Assembly: GCF_014645615.1 (NCBI RefSeq)
Contig: NZ_BMMB01000004.1
Location: forward strand, 434,001-498,000
Direction of reading: 5' to 3'
Length of the DNA stretch: 64,000 bases
DNA from: Paenibacillus hunanensis
GTDB lineage: Bacteria; Bacillota; Bacilli; Paenibacillales; Paenibacillaceae
Shown here: one piece after another, positions 27,520 to 37,269 of the stretch
Layout of the letters: every line of letters begins with the position of its first letter
Position numbering within the stretch: the stretch's first letter is position 1
Notes under the pieces: generated by a model
The model's input: only the letters and a program-made list of their open reading frames with translations
Databases searched by the model: none
What the model was told of the DNA's origin: nothing
Position numbers and translations under genes: made by a program

Positions 27520-29445
27520 ATGTCTATTCGTATTGAAACGATTACGCATCCATTAGAGCCACTTACTGCTACGGAGCTAGAGCAGACGATTGCCATATTA
27601 AAGCGTGAGATGGAGTTGGACGAATATTATCGCTTTGCCAGCATTAATCTGTATGAGCCCGCAAAGGAAATTGTTCTCCAATATCAATCAGGTGATCCGC
27701 TGGAACGCGAAGCCTTTTGTGTGCTACTTAACAACCGGGATGGGCAAACGTATGAAGCGGTCGTATCGATCAGCACAGGCAAAGTCATCTCATGGGTGCA
27801 TGTGCCTGGTGTGCAGCCTTCTATTATGGTGGATGAGATGATGCTCTGTCAGGAGCTGGTAAAGCGTGATCCAGAGATGATTAAGGCACTGGAGCGTCGT
27901 GGCTTAACCGATATGGAACGAATTATGGTTGATCCGTGGTCAGCCGGACATTTTGGACATGAAGAGGAGGAAGGACGTCGTATTGTACGAGCGCTCAGTT
28001 ATTATCGAACGTCGGAATTTGATAATTTGTATGCACGTCCGATCTCTGGACTGTATGCGCTTGTCGATCTGAATCAAATGAAGGTGCTCAAGATCGTTGA
28101 TCGCGAAATTGTCCCTTTACCACCGATGGATGGAAACTATACAGCGGATGCAGTAGGGCCTTTACGCAATGATGTGCGTCCACTGGATATTGTTCAGCCG
28201 CAGGGCCCTGGCTTTACCGTGAACGGACATGAGATTAGCTGGCAAAAGTGGAAGGTACGGTTTGGCTTTCATTCACGCGAAGGTCTGGTACTGCATACTG
28301 TAAGCTATAGAGATCAGGAACGTGAGCGTCCGATTCTATACCGAGCTTCCTTATCCGAAATGGTTGTGCCATATGGTGATCCCACTGAGCCAGTCAATCG
28401 CAATAATGCCTTTGATGCCGGGGAGTATGGAATTGGGATGCTCGCCAATCCGTTGGAGCTGGGCTGTGATTGCTTGGGTGAGATTCAATATTTTGATGCA
28501 CATTTTGCAGATAGTCAGGGCAATATCGTCCAGATTAATAATGCGATCTGTCTGCATGAAGAGGATTTTGGTATCGGGTGGAAGCATACTGACTGGCGTA
28601 CCGGACATGTGGAGGTGCGGCGCTCACGTCGACTTGTACTATCCAGCATTTCCACAGTTGGTAATTATGAGTATGGTTTCTTCTGGTACTTTTATCAGGA
28701 TGGCTCGATTCAGTTCGAGGTGAAGCTAACCGGTATTTTGCATACCGAAGCGATTCAGCCGGATACGCGTTATCCGTATGGTAATCTGGTGGCACCGCAG
28801 CTATTTGCCGCGCATCATCAGCACTTTTTTAATATTCGTATGGATCTGATGATCGATGGTATGAACAATTCCGTATGTGAGGTCAACACAGTATCGATGG
28901 ATAAAGGGCCAGATAATCCGTACAGCAATGGCTTTTATCCTGTGACGACGACCTTTACAAAGGAATCCGAAGCGATTCGTGATCTGGATCTACGTACCGC
29001 TCGGTACTGGAAATTCATTAATCCTAGCTCCAGAAATGCGCTGGGTGATCCGGTTGGTTACAAGCTATTTGCTGGCGAAAATGCATACCCGTATGCGCAT
29101 GATGATTCCCCATTAATGAAACGAGCTGGATTTTTGAAGCATCATCTGTATGTAACGCCATTTGATCGGGAGGAGCGTTATGCTTCGGGGCGTTATCCGA
29201 ACCAGCATGCAGGTGGAGATGGTCTGGAGCACTGGGCAAAAGCAGACCGCGATATCGAAAATACTGATGTGGTCGTCTGGTATAACATGGGGCATCATCA
29301 TATTACACGACCTGAAGATTGGCCGGTTATGCCAACTGCCTATATTAGCTTTATGCTCAAGCCTGTCGGCTTCTTCGATCGCAGCCCGGCACTGGATGTT
29401 CCACCTTCTCCACCCAAATCACATGGTCACTGTCAGCATCATTAA
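27520..29445 (+). CDS. Copper-containing primary-amine oxidase
   Basis: This 641-residue enzyme deaminates primary amines to aldehydes with O2, giving H2O2 and ammonia. The topaquinone precursor is Tyr383 in STVGNYEYGFFWYF. The catalytic base is Asp299 in NNAFDAGEYGIGM. Copper ligands are His433 and His435 (FAAHHQHFFNIRMDL) and the His541/His542 site in KHHLYVTPF. Near the end, VVWYNMGHHHITRPEDWPV is conserved. Start ATG 27520 has AAAGGGG upstream. There is no signal peptide, so it is probably cytoplasmic. The tail KSHGHCQHH is His/Cys-rich and could bind copper. A Met-rich membrane protein gene follows by 12 bp. Confidence 0.95.
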   Translation: MSIRIETITHPLEPLTATELEQTIAILKREMELDEYYRFASINLYEPAKEIVLQYQSGDPLEREAFCVLLNNRDGQTYEAVVSISTGKVISWVHVPGVQPSIMVDEMMLCQELVKRDPEMIKALERRGLTDMERIMVDPWSAGHFGHEEEEGRRIVRALSYYRTSEFDNLYARPISGLYALVDLNQMKVLKIVDREIVPLPPMDGNYTADAVGPLRNDVRPLDIVQPQGPGFTVNGHEISWQKWKVRFGFHSREGLVLHTVSYRDQERERPILYRASLSEMVVPYGDPTEPVNRNNAFDAGEYGIGMLANPLELGCDCLGEIQYFDAHFADSQGNIVQINNAICLHEEDFGIGWKHTDWRTGHVEVRRSRRLVLSSISTVGNYEYGFFWYFYQDGSIQFEVKLTGILHTEAIQPDTRYPYGNLVAPQLFAAHHQHFFNIRMDLMIDGMNNSVCEVNTVSMDKGPDNPYSNGFYPVTTTFTKESEAIRDLDLRTARYWKFINPSSRNALGDPVGYKLFAGENAYPYAHDDSPLMKRAGFLKHHLYVTPFDREERYASGRYPNQHAGGDGLEHWAKADRDIENTDVVVWYNMGHHHITRPEDWPVMPTAYISFMLKPVGFFDRSPALDVPPSPPKSHGHCQHH

Positions 29446-29457
29446 GGAGGGTATGGA

Positions 29458-29922
29458 ATGGAGAAAATAAGTGTGAGCTCAGCACATCATGGGTCAGCTC
29501 CTTTTATCCGGGGACGTGGAGCATCATGGGGGTCTGTATTCTCGTCATTACTTCCTACTGTTCTACTCGTACTGTTACATGCTGTGCATATGCTCGTATT
29601 GCCTGCACTGGCATCTTCTATGTCGATGATGAGTGAGTATAGTATGGAGTTGAGTGGTATGACCATGAATGAAATGAGTGGGATGGATCATAGCATGATG
29701 CAGCATATGAGTCAGAATGCCAATGCCACTGGAATCCCGTGGATGGAGATAGTATGGGGAGCGATCTGGGTTGTTTCTATCGTGAGTATTACACAGGCAG
29801 TCTATCAATGGTGGAAGCTTCTACGTAGTAAGTCGGTGTCGAAAATGAATTATGTTTGCGCTGGATTCTCAACGATTTCATTTGCTGTAGCGGTTTATAG
29901 TATCGCGATGCTGATAGGGTGA
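29458..29922 (+). CDS. Met/His-rich membrane protein, possible copper-handling partner of the amine oxidase
   Basis: This 154-residue protein has three membrane segments (about residues 24-46, 97-117 and 131-153). Between the first two lies a loop with many Met and some His, including SGMTMNEMSGMDHSMMQHMS, of the kind that binds Cu(I). The N-terminus also carries AHHGS. GGAGGG after the oxidase stop is spaced seven bases before ATG 29458, so the genes are coupled. I do not recognise a named family. Copper delivery to the oxidase is inference from composition and neighbourhood. A generic DUF-type membrane protein whose Met richness is coincidental remains possible. Confidence 0.72.
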   Translation: MEKISVSSAHHGSAPFIRGRGASWGSVFSSLLPTVLLVLLHAVHMLVLPALASSMSMMSEYSMELSGMTMNEMSGMDHSMMQHMSQNANATGIPWMEIVWGAIWVVSIVSITQAVYQWWKLLRSKSVSKMNYVCAGFSTISFAVAVYSIAMLIG

Positions 29923-30155
29923 AATATGCTGAATGAATGGCGTTGAGATGGAGCTGTAAAGTAGAAGATCGTGTAGGGGGAGCGTTCATTTATTCATGCT
30001 CGTTTAGCTATGAATAGCAACTCATAAGAGAGAGCAATGATAGAGATATGATATGACCTTGATAGAGAAACGATATGACCTTTAAATAATGAATATGAAT
30101 CGATAAATGTAACAATGAAGGAAAATTGAAAGCTATAAAAGCTGAAATGCTTACG

Positions 30156-30220
30156 ATAAAAGCTCTATTTTGCCGTTGAGAAGAGAATCATACGGTGAAA
30201 TGGAGCTTTTATTTATTTCA
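30156..30220 (+). terminator. Long hairpin terminator after the amine oxidase unit
   Basis: ATAAAAGCTC (30156-30165) pairs with GAGCTTTTAT (30203-30212). The stem continues inward through TATTTT/GAAATG and GCCGT/ACGGT with G-U pairs, and TTATTTC follows. The 724-bp gap 29923-30646 also carries two tandem short repeats (30219-30357) and a long A+T-rich stretch before the excalibur gene. Confidence 0.7.
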
Positions 30221-30285
30221 GTGTTGTCGATCTTCTGACACGGGATACAATAAAAAGTGATTTTTGCGAAGTGAAATATCTTGCT
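30219..30285. repeat. Dispersed 66-68-bp two-hairpin repeat, copy 1
   Basis: The unit starts CAGTGTTGT-CGATCTT-CTGACAC, a weak 7-bp stem. It continues through CAATAAAAAGTGATTTTTGC and GAAGTGAAATATCTTGCT. By hand count it matches copy 3 (57822-57888) at 53 of 67 positions. It lies four bases before copy 2. Confidence 0.75.
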
Positions 30286-30289
30286 GCAT

Positions 30290-30357
30290 CAGTATTAGTA
30301 ATCTACTAATACGGGGTTTAATGAAAAATTGATTTTTGCAGAGCAAAATATCTTACT
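30290..30357. repeat. Dispersed 66-68-bp two-hairpin repeat, copy 2
   Basis: The unit starts with a perfect hairpin GTATTAG-TAATCTA-CTAATAC. It continues with TTGATTTTTGCAGAGCAAAA and TATCTTACT. The A-T pair in the first stem replaces a G-C pair in copy 3 (GTGTTAG/CTAACAC), a compensatory change. The second hairpin TTTTGC-AGA-GCAAAA is also kept. Confidence 0.8.
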
Positions 30358-30646
30358 ATCTATACAACTATAAATAAAATAAAAATTTCAATACATGAAA
30401 AATTCATAATAGAAAAGAAAATTCACCCTCGTTACTTCATAACTTACTCACCATGTAGATTCTCCTTATTTAATACACTTAATCTCCGTTTTAACAGAAG
30501 TCCATTTACAAATTTATTTTGAAAAATAGGTAAAATAAAACATAATTATGTGATAAGATACATACGAACCAGTAACTAACTGATTAATCTAAACAGAAAA
30601 AGTACATCTGCTAGACCACCATTTAAAAACAAAGGGGCTAACACAC

Positions 30647-30895
30647 ATGAAGCACATGAAAAAGTTGTTCGCAGGCATCGTTACCGCAGCACTGGTAGCT
30701 GGAACAGGTATCGCTGTATCCTCTACCGCGCAAGCTCAATCGCCACAGCAGGTACAGGGCTTTACCAATGTAAAAGGGGTATATTATAAAAACTGTACTG
30801 CGGTACGCAAAGCGGGCAAGGCTCCATTGTATAAAGGTGAACCAGGATATCGTTTGAAGCTGGATCGTGATAAGGACGGGATAGCCTGCGAGTAA
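30647..30895 (+). CDS. Secreted excalibur calcium-binding domain peptide
   Basis: This 82-residue precursor has a Sec signal peptide (KKLFAGIVTAALVAGTGIAV, cleavage probably after AQA near residue 30). It is followed by one excalibur domain: YYKNCTAVRKAGKAPLYKGE, then LDRDKDGIACE. The DxDxDG loop and paired Cys are the EF-hand-like core of this extracellular family. The role is unknown; other members are fused to nucleases or attached to the cell surface. AAAGGGG precedes ATG 30647; ATG 30656 is an inner alternative. It stands alone. Confidence 0.88.
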   Translation: MKHMKKLFAGIVTAALVAGTGIAVSSTAQAQSPQQVQGFTNVKGVYYKNCTAVRKAGKAPLYKGEPGYRLKLDRDKDGIACE

Positions 30896-31120
30896 GTGTA
30901 ATGAGGTTGGATGAGTGTACGACGCTAGTGCAAGGGTCTGCATAAATGCCAGATGTACGATTGCTATAGCAATCTACACTAGAGTAATCTACACTAGCAT
31001 CCGACGAACAGCAGATATCGATCATCGCGCTACGACAATGACAATCATAAACAATAACTACGTATTTTCATAAAAAAAGCTAGATGAATGACAATACAAG
31101 AAGAAAATAGTGTACCAAAA

Positions 31121-31165
31121 TAAAAGCTCCAGCAGCGAGGAATGATTCCTTCTGCTGGAGCTTTT
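31121..31165. terminator. Strong bidirectional terminator
   Basis: AAAAGCTCCAGCAG (31122-31135) pairs with CTGCTGGAGCTTTT (31152-31165). It serves the convergent excalibur gene and the two-component operon. Upstream lie a 14-bp palindrome ATTGCTATAGCAAT (near 30959) and two AATCTACACTAG repeats. Confidence 0.9.
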
Positions 31166-31188
31166 TGATTGTCGTTGAAGTCATACAT

Positions 31189-32589
31189 TTATCGCGGCAA
31201 TTGCAGTGCAAAGGTACTGCCAGCTGGTGAACTACGTCGTAATGATAGATCGCCGCCCTGTGCACGAGCAAGTAGCTGGCTGTAGGTCAGACCTAGACCC
31301 AGACCACGCACATTGCGCTTTTTCTTTTCCCCGCGATAGAAGCGCTCGAAAATATGGGATTGATCCTCTGGTGTTACTCCTGATCCATTATCGCTAACCT
31401 CCACATGCAGCATACCATCCTCTGCATACATCGTAATCGAGAAATGGATCGGCTGTGACTGATCAGATGCTTGCAGTCCATTATTGAGCAGATTGACGAT
31501 GATCTGCTGAATACGTAGTGAATCGCCCATTGTATACATCGGCTCCTCCGGCAGATTCAGCTCGATATTCAGCTCATTTATCTCATGGGTGAGCTGCCAT
31601 TGATAAGCAACCTCGCGAATAAGCAAGCGCAGATCAAGTCGGTCACGCCGCACCTCCACACTACCCGCCGTTAGTGCATTATAATCGAGTAGATCGGATA
31701 CCATACGCTCCAGTCGCCCGGATTCCTTGAGTGCGATATCGACAAACTCACGAGCTTCCTCGCCAGAAACGACATCATCCCGCACTGCCATCATCAATCC
31801 TTTGATCGAGGTGACAGGCGTTTTCAGCTCATGCGTGACCCCTGCAAGAGACAGCGCACGCCATTCCTCCAGATGCTTGAGCCGCTGAGCCATTTCTTCA
31901 AAGGAAGACACGAGTTCCTGAATTTCTTTTTCCCGTGTATGAATATTGAGCTTCACATCGTAATTACCAGCACAGATCTGCTGAGCAGCTTCGGCGACAC
32001 CACCAAGGGGACGCGATAGCTTGCGAGAGAGCAGATACAAGGTAAGCCAGCCGGACAGAATGAGCACAGCGAGCAGGATGAAGATGAACATGAGCTCATT
32101 AGGACTATAGGTGAGTGATTTTTTCGATTGTAAAATGCTCACCTGACCGATCTGCTTATTGCTACTGTTATCGATCGGCGTATTGATTGCCATAAAATTC
32201 GCATCGCGCGCGGTGGTCAGATCATCGCTAAGCTTGTTGTACATCTGCTTCTCCGTAATGGCAGGGCGTGAGAACATTAGCTTGCCCGTATGATCCGTAA
32301 TGATCAGACATGTACCTTCATCAATATTGAAGAACCGCAATCGATTCTGAATAATCGCATCCAGATTCGGTGGAACGTTGATCTGACCGGAAGAGGTGGT
32401 CACGCGATCGGCAACCTCCTGTCCGAGCAGTCCAGCAGTACGAATCCGACTATCCATCGTCGTATCACGTGCCCAGTAGATTGCTGCGATGGCAATTACG
32501 ACAAAGCCGAGACATAAAATAATGAAATAGCGCACTGTCCAGTAGGAGAGCAAGGATACAGTACGTGGAGATTTTACTCGTTGATCCAA
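31189..32589 (-). CDS. Sensor histidine kinase (two-component system 1)
   Basis: This 466-residue membrane kinase has TM1 (about 18-39), an extracytoplasmic sensor of ~125 residues, TM2 (about 166-186), HAMP (to ~240), HisKA with His253 in LAGVTHELKTPVTS, and HATPase with N (LLNNGLQA), G1 (VSDNGSGV) and G2 (GLGLTYSQLL). The start appears to be TTG 32589, overlapping the response-regulator stop by 16 bases; no stronger start fits. Signal unknown. Partner is the preceding OmpR-type regulator. Confidence 0.92.
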   Translation of the reverse strand: MDQRVKSPRTVSLLSYWTVRYFIILCLGFVVIAIAAIYWARDTTMDSRIRTAGLLGQEVADRVTTSSGQINVPPNLDAIIQNRLRFFNIDEGTCLIITDHTGKLMFSRPAITEKQMYNKLSDDLTTARDANFMAINTPIDNSSNKQIGQVSILQSKKSLTYSPNELMFIFILLAVLILSGWLTLYLLSRKLSRPLGGVAEAAQQICAGNYDVKLNIHTREKEIQELVSSFEEMAQRLKHLEEWRALSLAGVTHELKTPVTSIKGLMMAVRDDVVSGEEAREFVDIALKESGRLERMVSDLLDYNALTAGSVEVRRDRLDLRLLIREVAYQWQLTHEINELNIELNLPEEPMYTMGDSLRIQQIIVNLLNNGLQASDQSQPIHFSITMYAEDGMLHVEVSDNGSGVTPEDQSHIFERFYRGEKKKRNVRGLGLGLTYSQLLARAQGGDLSLRRSSPAGSTFALQLPR

Positions 32590-33257
32590 AATTGATACCC
32601 CATTCCTCGTAAAGTGCGAATCTCGCCTGCATCAGAAGACCAGTGCGATAACGATTGACGCAGTCGTTTGACCGATAGGTCTACTGCGCGATCACTGCCC
32701 TCATAATCCATTCCCCATACCTGCTCGATCAGATGATCACGGGTAAAGGTTCGATTCGGATATTCAGATAGAAATAGCAATAAGGATAGATCGCGTGGAC
32801 TGAGTCCGACCTCAGCACCGTTGAGATAGACACATTTGGCTGCATCATCGATCACGAGATTGCCGAAGTGTCGCTTACTGCTGCGATCCTGTAAAAACGG
32901 ACGTCGCCGTAGTACGGCATGAACACGGGCAACGACCTCCTCTGGCATAAATGGCTTGGTCATATAATCATCTGCGCCGCTATCCAGACCATGCAGTCGA
33001 TCCGTAATGCCATCGCGTGCAGTCAGCATAATGACCGGGCAGGAATGATGCTCACGAATGAGCTGTAGCACTTCCCAGCCGTCCAGCCCGGGCAGCATCA
33101 CATCCAGCAGCACCAGCGCAGGCTCTCGCTCGCGAAAGAGCTCCAGTGCCTGGAGTCCATCCGAAGCATGGATGACTTCAAAGCCTGCTTTTTTTAAATA
33201 AGCGGATAATACACGAGCAATGCTCGGCTCATCCTCTACAATTAAAATCAATTTCAT
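32574..33257 (-). CDS. OmpR/PhoB-family response regulator (two-component system 1)
   Basis: Of its 227 residues, the receiver domain is 1-115 with acidic pocket Glu8/Asp9, phosphoacceptor Asp52 (LVLLDVMLPGLDGWE), Thr in MLTARDG and Lys in MTKPF. The winged helix is ~130-225 (GLSPRDLSLLLFLSEYPNRT; VDLSVKRLRQSL). First gene of the operon with its kinase. Confidence 0.95.
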   Translation of the reverse strand: MKLILIVEDEPSIARVLSAYLKKAGFEVIHASDGLQALELFREREPALVLLDVMLPGLDGWEVLQLIREHHSCPVIMLTARDGITDRLHGLDSGADDYMTKPFMPEEVVARVHAVLRRRPFLQDRSSKRHFGNLVIDDAAKCVYLNGAEVGLSPRDLSLLLFLSEYPNRTFTRDHLIEQVWGMDYEGSDRAVDLSVKRLRQSLSHWSSDAGEIRTLRGMGYQFWINE

Positions 33258-33643
33258 AACAACAATAACTCCTTGTGTGTAGAATGCACCGAATCCGCGC
33301 AGTATTTACCAATGTATTAGACGATATGTTTGACATGCAAAATAGCTATACGATTAGCTAGCAAGAGTAGTCATCTTACAATCAGGTGCTTAGTACATCT
33401 ATTGTACATGTGTAACAAATCGAGTTGCAACTGAATTATAGATAGGGATCAAGTGGGACGATCTATACTTAGCCAGTGATTAGATATGTAAAAATATACA
33501 ATATCTAGCATGAAGCATAGTGTTTTATAAATTTTTTTCCAAATAGGAGGGATGGACACATTGTCGACATATTGAGCTTTTATACTTAGCCCATAAAACA
33601 TTGAAAGTAACACACTAAAAGAGAGAACGAAAAGGAGATATGG
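33258..33643. other. Divergent intergenic region
   Basis: It separates the two-component operon from the YceI gene. It is A+T-rich with several TAT-rich segments but no clear promoter pair, palindrome or small gene. Confidence 0.5.
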
Positions 33644-34357
33644 ATGATGAACAAAAAAACGCGAAATTGGTTGATTGCAGGTGTGGTTGTCATTGCAATT
33701 GTAGGTATTGGGGGTTATACATTTATGAAGAGCTATCTTGGTAACAAGGTAGCGATCGAGAGCGTCGTACCCGCACAAACTGCGGCTGCTGAAAGCACAG
33801 GTGCCGCAACGTCTGCACAGAGTGCAACGGGAAGCGAGCTGAACGGAAACTGGGCGATCAACGACAAGTCCAAAGTATATTTCTCGGTTACAACCTCCCA
33901 GGAAACCGTTAACTTTGTAGATAACAAAGTAAGTGGTAGCTGGAATGTGAACGTAGACGATCCTTCCAAAATGACAAGTGAAGGACAGATCGACATGAGC
34001 GCGATCGACTCCGGTACAGCTCAGCGTGATGAGCACGTTAAAAGTGCAGATTTCTTCGACGTAGCGCAGTTCCCGAACGCAACGTTTAAAGCAACTTCAT
34101 TTGAAAATGTACCAAAAGAATGGGTATCCGGCGCAACCAATGATTTTAAAATGACAGGTACATTGACGGTAAAAGGCAAAGAGAAGGAAGTAACGTTTGA
34201 TATGAAAGGCGTATACCAGGATGGCCAGGTATTATTGTCAGGTACAACTAAAGTGACCTTCGCTGACTTTGGTATGAAAAATCCACACTCTGTTGTATTG
34301 AGCACGCAAAATGATATTAATGTACAGCTGGAGCTGGTGCTGGATAAGAAGGCTTAA
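33644..34357 (+). CDS. YceI-family protein, membrane-anchored
   Basis: This 237-residue protein has an N-terminal membrane anchor (WLIAGVVVIAIVGIGGYTFM), then an Ala/Thr/Ser linker to ~residue 65, then the YceI beta-barrel. The barrel has WAINDKSKVYFSVTTSQETV, GSWNVNVDDPSKMTSEGQID, QRDEHVKSADFFDVAQFPNA and TGTLTVKGKEKEVTFDMKGV. YceI proteins bind isoprenoid-type lipids such as polyprenol or long amides. AAGGAG lies six bases before ATG 33644 and nine before the next ATG. It is a single-gene unit closed by a terminator. Confidence 0.92.
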   Translation: MMNKKTRNWLIAGVVVIAIVGIGGYTFMKSYLGNKVAIESVVPAQTAAAESTGAATSAQSATGSELNGNWAINDKSKVYFSVTTSQETVNFVDNKVSGSWNVNVDDPSKMTSEGQIDMSAIDSGTAQRDEHVKSADFFDVAQFPNATFKATSFENVPKEWVSGATNDFKMTGTLTVKGKEKEVTFDMKGVYQDGQVLLSGTTKVTFADFGMKNPHSVVLSTQNDINVQLELVLDKKA

Positions 34358-34400
34358 AGGTTAGCATTTCCTTTTGTAAACACACAGATAATACAAATAA

Positions 34401-34445
34401 AGCTAAAGCCAACAATAATCATGATTGTTGGCTTTAGCTATTTTA
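34401..34445 (+). terminator. Intrinsic terminator of the YceI gene
   Basis: AGCTAAAGCCAACAAT (34401-34416) and ATTGTTGGCTTTAGCT (34424-34439) are perfect arms followed by ATTTTA. Downstream, 34450-34700 is strongly A+T-rich without a gene. Confidence 0.9.
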
Positions 34446-34731
34446 CGTTATTAGAATCAACTATACGATTTGAACACCTGTCCCTATACCCCTATACGTA
34501 CTGTATTAAATACAAAATAAATTGAAGTCGAACAATATTTGTATTTTTTGATATATTATTCGTATTATCGAGTATATATATAGTTATTTTGTACTAATTC
34601 GGATATATTCTTAAATAAATTAGTTTTTTTGATAGGCATTTAGACTTGGTTAGTTCGTAGGTGAAATCACTTTATGTAGTACGACATCGTTTAAAGTCTA
34701 GGTGCCAAATCCAATTAGCGAGGTGGTTACC

Positions 34732-36933
34732 ATGTTTGATTGGTTAGGATGGAAAAAAGGATTGCCTCTATGGTGGTCATATCAGTTGAATGCGAGTCGC
34801 AAGGAAGATGTTGAGCGGATTTTTGAAGGAATCGCCGAAACAAGAAGACAGTTGATGATGGATTGGACGAATGATCAATGGGCTCATATGGATCGTCTGT
34901 TGCAGCAAATGCGATCGATTGATATTCGGAATTTGGATTCAGATGCTACCGATAAGCTCAAGGATTTGTTTCAAGTGGGCTACAAGCGTATGCAGGATAG
35001 TACAGAGCTTTTTATTTTGAATACGAATGAGCAGATAATCTTTTCTACATATGAGCCTCGGCTTCACGCCAATGTGGCTACTGTTCCGTTACCTTTTAAG
35101 GTAGGGCTACTTTATGAACCTCATAGTCTGTCTACAACTAAATGTCTTTTTGGACCCTATTGTGATCCGGTTACCCTACAGATTGGAGCTCGCTCATCCA
35201 CCTTTCATGATGAGATCACACTGATGTTTATTGTAGCTATTGTTCAGGAAGGCGAGCACATTGGATGGCTATGCTGTCGTATTCCTGGCGATGTACTGGG
35301 CGATTTAATTCAGCGTGAGTCAGGGCATATTTACCCGGACTCTGGAGATAATTATCTATTTATGGTGCAGTCACATACGCAGCCTGAGATAAAGCCGGGG
35401 ACTGCGCTCTCGCGTAGTCGCTTTGAAGATCATACCTTTACATATGGTGAGAATCTGAAGGCTGGCATAACGACAGAATGGGGGACAGTTGCTGTACAGA
35501 AGCATACAGAACTAGAGCTGATGTTTACTGATCCCAGTACAGGGAAGCTGCACCCCGGCGTAGCTAATACGATTCAAAATGACTCAAATCTATTTGTTGC
35601 CTATCCGGGTTATTCCGATTACCGTCATATTTCGGTGATTGGAAAAGGTATAACGTTTCAGCTGCCTCATTGTCCTGATCGCTGGGGAATGATGTGTGAA
35701 GCAGATTTAGAAGAAGTGTACCGCATTCGGGGCATAGGCTGGCGCCAGATCAAGCTTCAGAGCATCTACACGGTACTCTTTGCTATTATGGCTATGATAC
35801 TGTTATATATTCTCACAGGTAATTTTGGGCTTACATTAGCGTTCGGCGCATTTCAATTGCTGTTTGGCTATGTTGTGATAGGGCAGCTTAACCGACAGGA
35901 ATACCAGCGTGTCCACAATGACTTTAAGCGACTTGCTGAATTTATTCGTATTAATGCCGAAGGTAAAGGGGATCTAACGCAACGCCTTGATCTAGGAAGC
36001 TTTGCACAGGATGAGTCCGGAGAACTTGCCAAGTGGATTAATAATATGATCGATTCACTGGAAAGTATTATGCTTCATGTCCAACGAGCAACAACAGATG
36101 TGATGGAAAATCAGTATACGATGCAAACTTCTACCGATACGACACAACAAACGACGGAGCGTGTAAATCTGAAGCTGGAATCAATGATTAAAGCGATTCG
36201 TAAGCAGCTAGAAGACCTTGCACAGGCGAAGCAGGCGTCTGATCATATGCGTCTAACCTTGCAACATTTAGAGCAAGCATCTCATGAGCAGCTTCATGTA
36301 GCTACGCAAGAAGTTGATCGTATTCATGATACGATGATAGAAATTTCTGCAAGTGTGTCTGATACAAATGAGACGATTTTATCATTTATGAGTACGCTGG
36401 ATGATATCTATCATACATTGACAGTAATTGATGAGATTTCTGCTCAAACAAATTTGCTGGCACTGAATGCTTCTATTGAAGCTGCTCGTGTGGGAGAGCA
36501 TGGACGAGGCTTTGCTGTTGTAGCGGATGAAATTCGTAAACTTGCTGATATGTCGCGCCGCTCCACTGAGGAGATTCATCAGATTTTAAAGCATATATCA
36601 GCTACAGCGAGTACAGCTTCTAAACAGATTAAGGTAGGAGATCAGGTGCTTACAGATGGAACTGCACTCGTGCATGCAGCCTCAGAGCTGCTAAGAAAAG
36701 CTGCCGCAGAGGAACCGGAGCGTAGCCAAGTTGTAGATCAGGTTGTAGAGCTAATTGAAAATATCGCAGTGATTAGCCAGCAAAATCGTGCTACCTCTGC
36801 CGAGGTAGAAAGCGAGATGCAAAAGCTGCTACAAGACATGTTAAAAGTTCAACAGTCTTCACATGATGTAGAAGCGATTACTCTATTTCTGCAACAGCTT
36901 GTAGGTCAATTTCATTTAAGCCGGACTGTGTAA
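34732..36933 (+). CDS. Methyl-accepting chemotaxis protein with N-terminal cytoplasmic-side sensor
   Basis: This 733-residue protein starts at ATG 34732 behind GAGGTGG. Residues 1-340 form a sensor region with no membrane segment before it; [20 protein letters not shown] resembles a Cache strand pair. Residues ~344-363 and 366-384 are two adjacent membrane segments. Residues 390-445 are HAMP-like ([20 protein letters not shown]). A coiled coil and the MCP hairpin follow: [20 protein letters not shown], then [10 protein letters not shown], residues 566-605. Ordinary Cache receptors have a TM before the sensor; here the sensor should stay inside the cell. Cys residues at 138, 144, 181, 182, 314 and 322 could bind a ligand or metal. 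Signals go to CheA/CheW. Confidence 0.9.
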   Translation: MFDWLGWKKGLPLWWSYQLNASRKEDVERIFEGIAETRRQLMMDWTNDQWAHMDRLLQQMRSIDIRNLDSDATDKLKDLFQVGYKRMQDSTELFILNTNEQIIFSTYEPRLHANVATVPLPFKVGLLYEPHSLSTTKCLFGPYCDPVTLQIGARSSTFHDEITLMFIVAIVQEGEHIGWLCCRIPGDVLGDLIQRESGHIYPDSGDNYLFMVQSHTQPEIKPGTALSRSRFEDHTFTYGENLKAGITTEWGTVAVQKHTELELMFTDPSTGKLHPGVANTIQNDSNLFVAYPGYSDYRHISVIGKGITFQLPHCPDRWGMMCEADLEEVYRIRGIGWRQIKLQSIYTVLFAIMAMILLYILTGNFGLTLAFGAFQLLFGYVVIGQLNRQEYQRVHNDFKRLAEFIRINAEGKGDLTQRLDLGSFAQDESGELAKWINNMIDSLESIMLHVQRATTDVMENQYTMQTSTDTTQQTTERVNLKLESMIKAIRKQLEDLAQAKQASDHMRLTLQHLEQASHEQLHVATQEVDRIHDTMIEISASVSDTNETILSFMSTLDDIYHTLTVIDEISAQTNLLALNASIEAARVGEHGRGFAVVADEIRKLADMSRRSTEEIHQILKHISATASTASKQIKVGDQVLTDGTALVHAASELLRKAAAEEPERSQVVDQVVELIENIAVISQQNRATSAEVESEMQKLLQDMLKVQQSSHDVEAITLFLQQLVGQFHLSRTV

Positions 36934-36935
36934 GC

Positions 36936-36976
36936 AAAAAAGTAACGAACTCTTATAAGGGTTCGTTACTTTTTTT
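36936..36976 (+). terminator. Intrinsic terminator of the chemoreceptor gene
   Basis: AAAAAAGTAACGAAC (36936-36950) pairs with GTTCGTTACTTTTTTT (36961-36976), perfect apart from the last base. Confidence 0.92.
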
Positions 36977-37269
36977 ATGAGTTATACATATTCTCCTATG
37001 CGCGAACTCGTTGCTGGCTCATTAGACGAAAAAACCCTGCTACTACAGCGTTTATAAGCCTGTCACTACAAAAGCTACACCTCGAATATGTGTCGAAAAG
37101 CTCGAAACCGGGTAATTGCGTATGACCAAGCAAAGCACCGGTTGTATCAAAATCAGGCTGGTCTACATGATCATTTCATTCAAAAAACTATACTTATACT
37201 TTAATTAGGGCATGTGCGCAAATGGGTTAGTCGTAGCGAATGGAGTTATATGCTGGCTCGGATGTGGAG

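Noticed and set aside
33449..34036. 195-codon minus-strand frame overlapping the YceI gene
   Set aside because: Antisense to a strongly supported gene, no ribosome binding site, and Cys/His/Arg-rich composition typical of a shadow frame.
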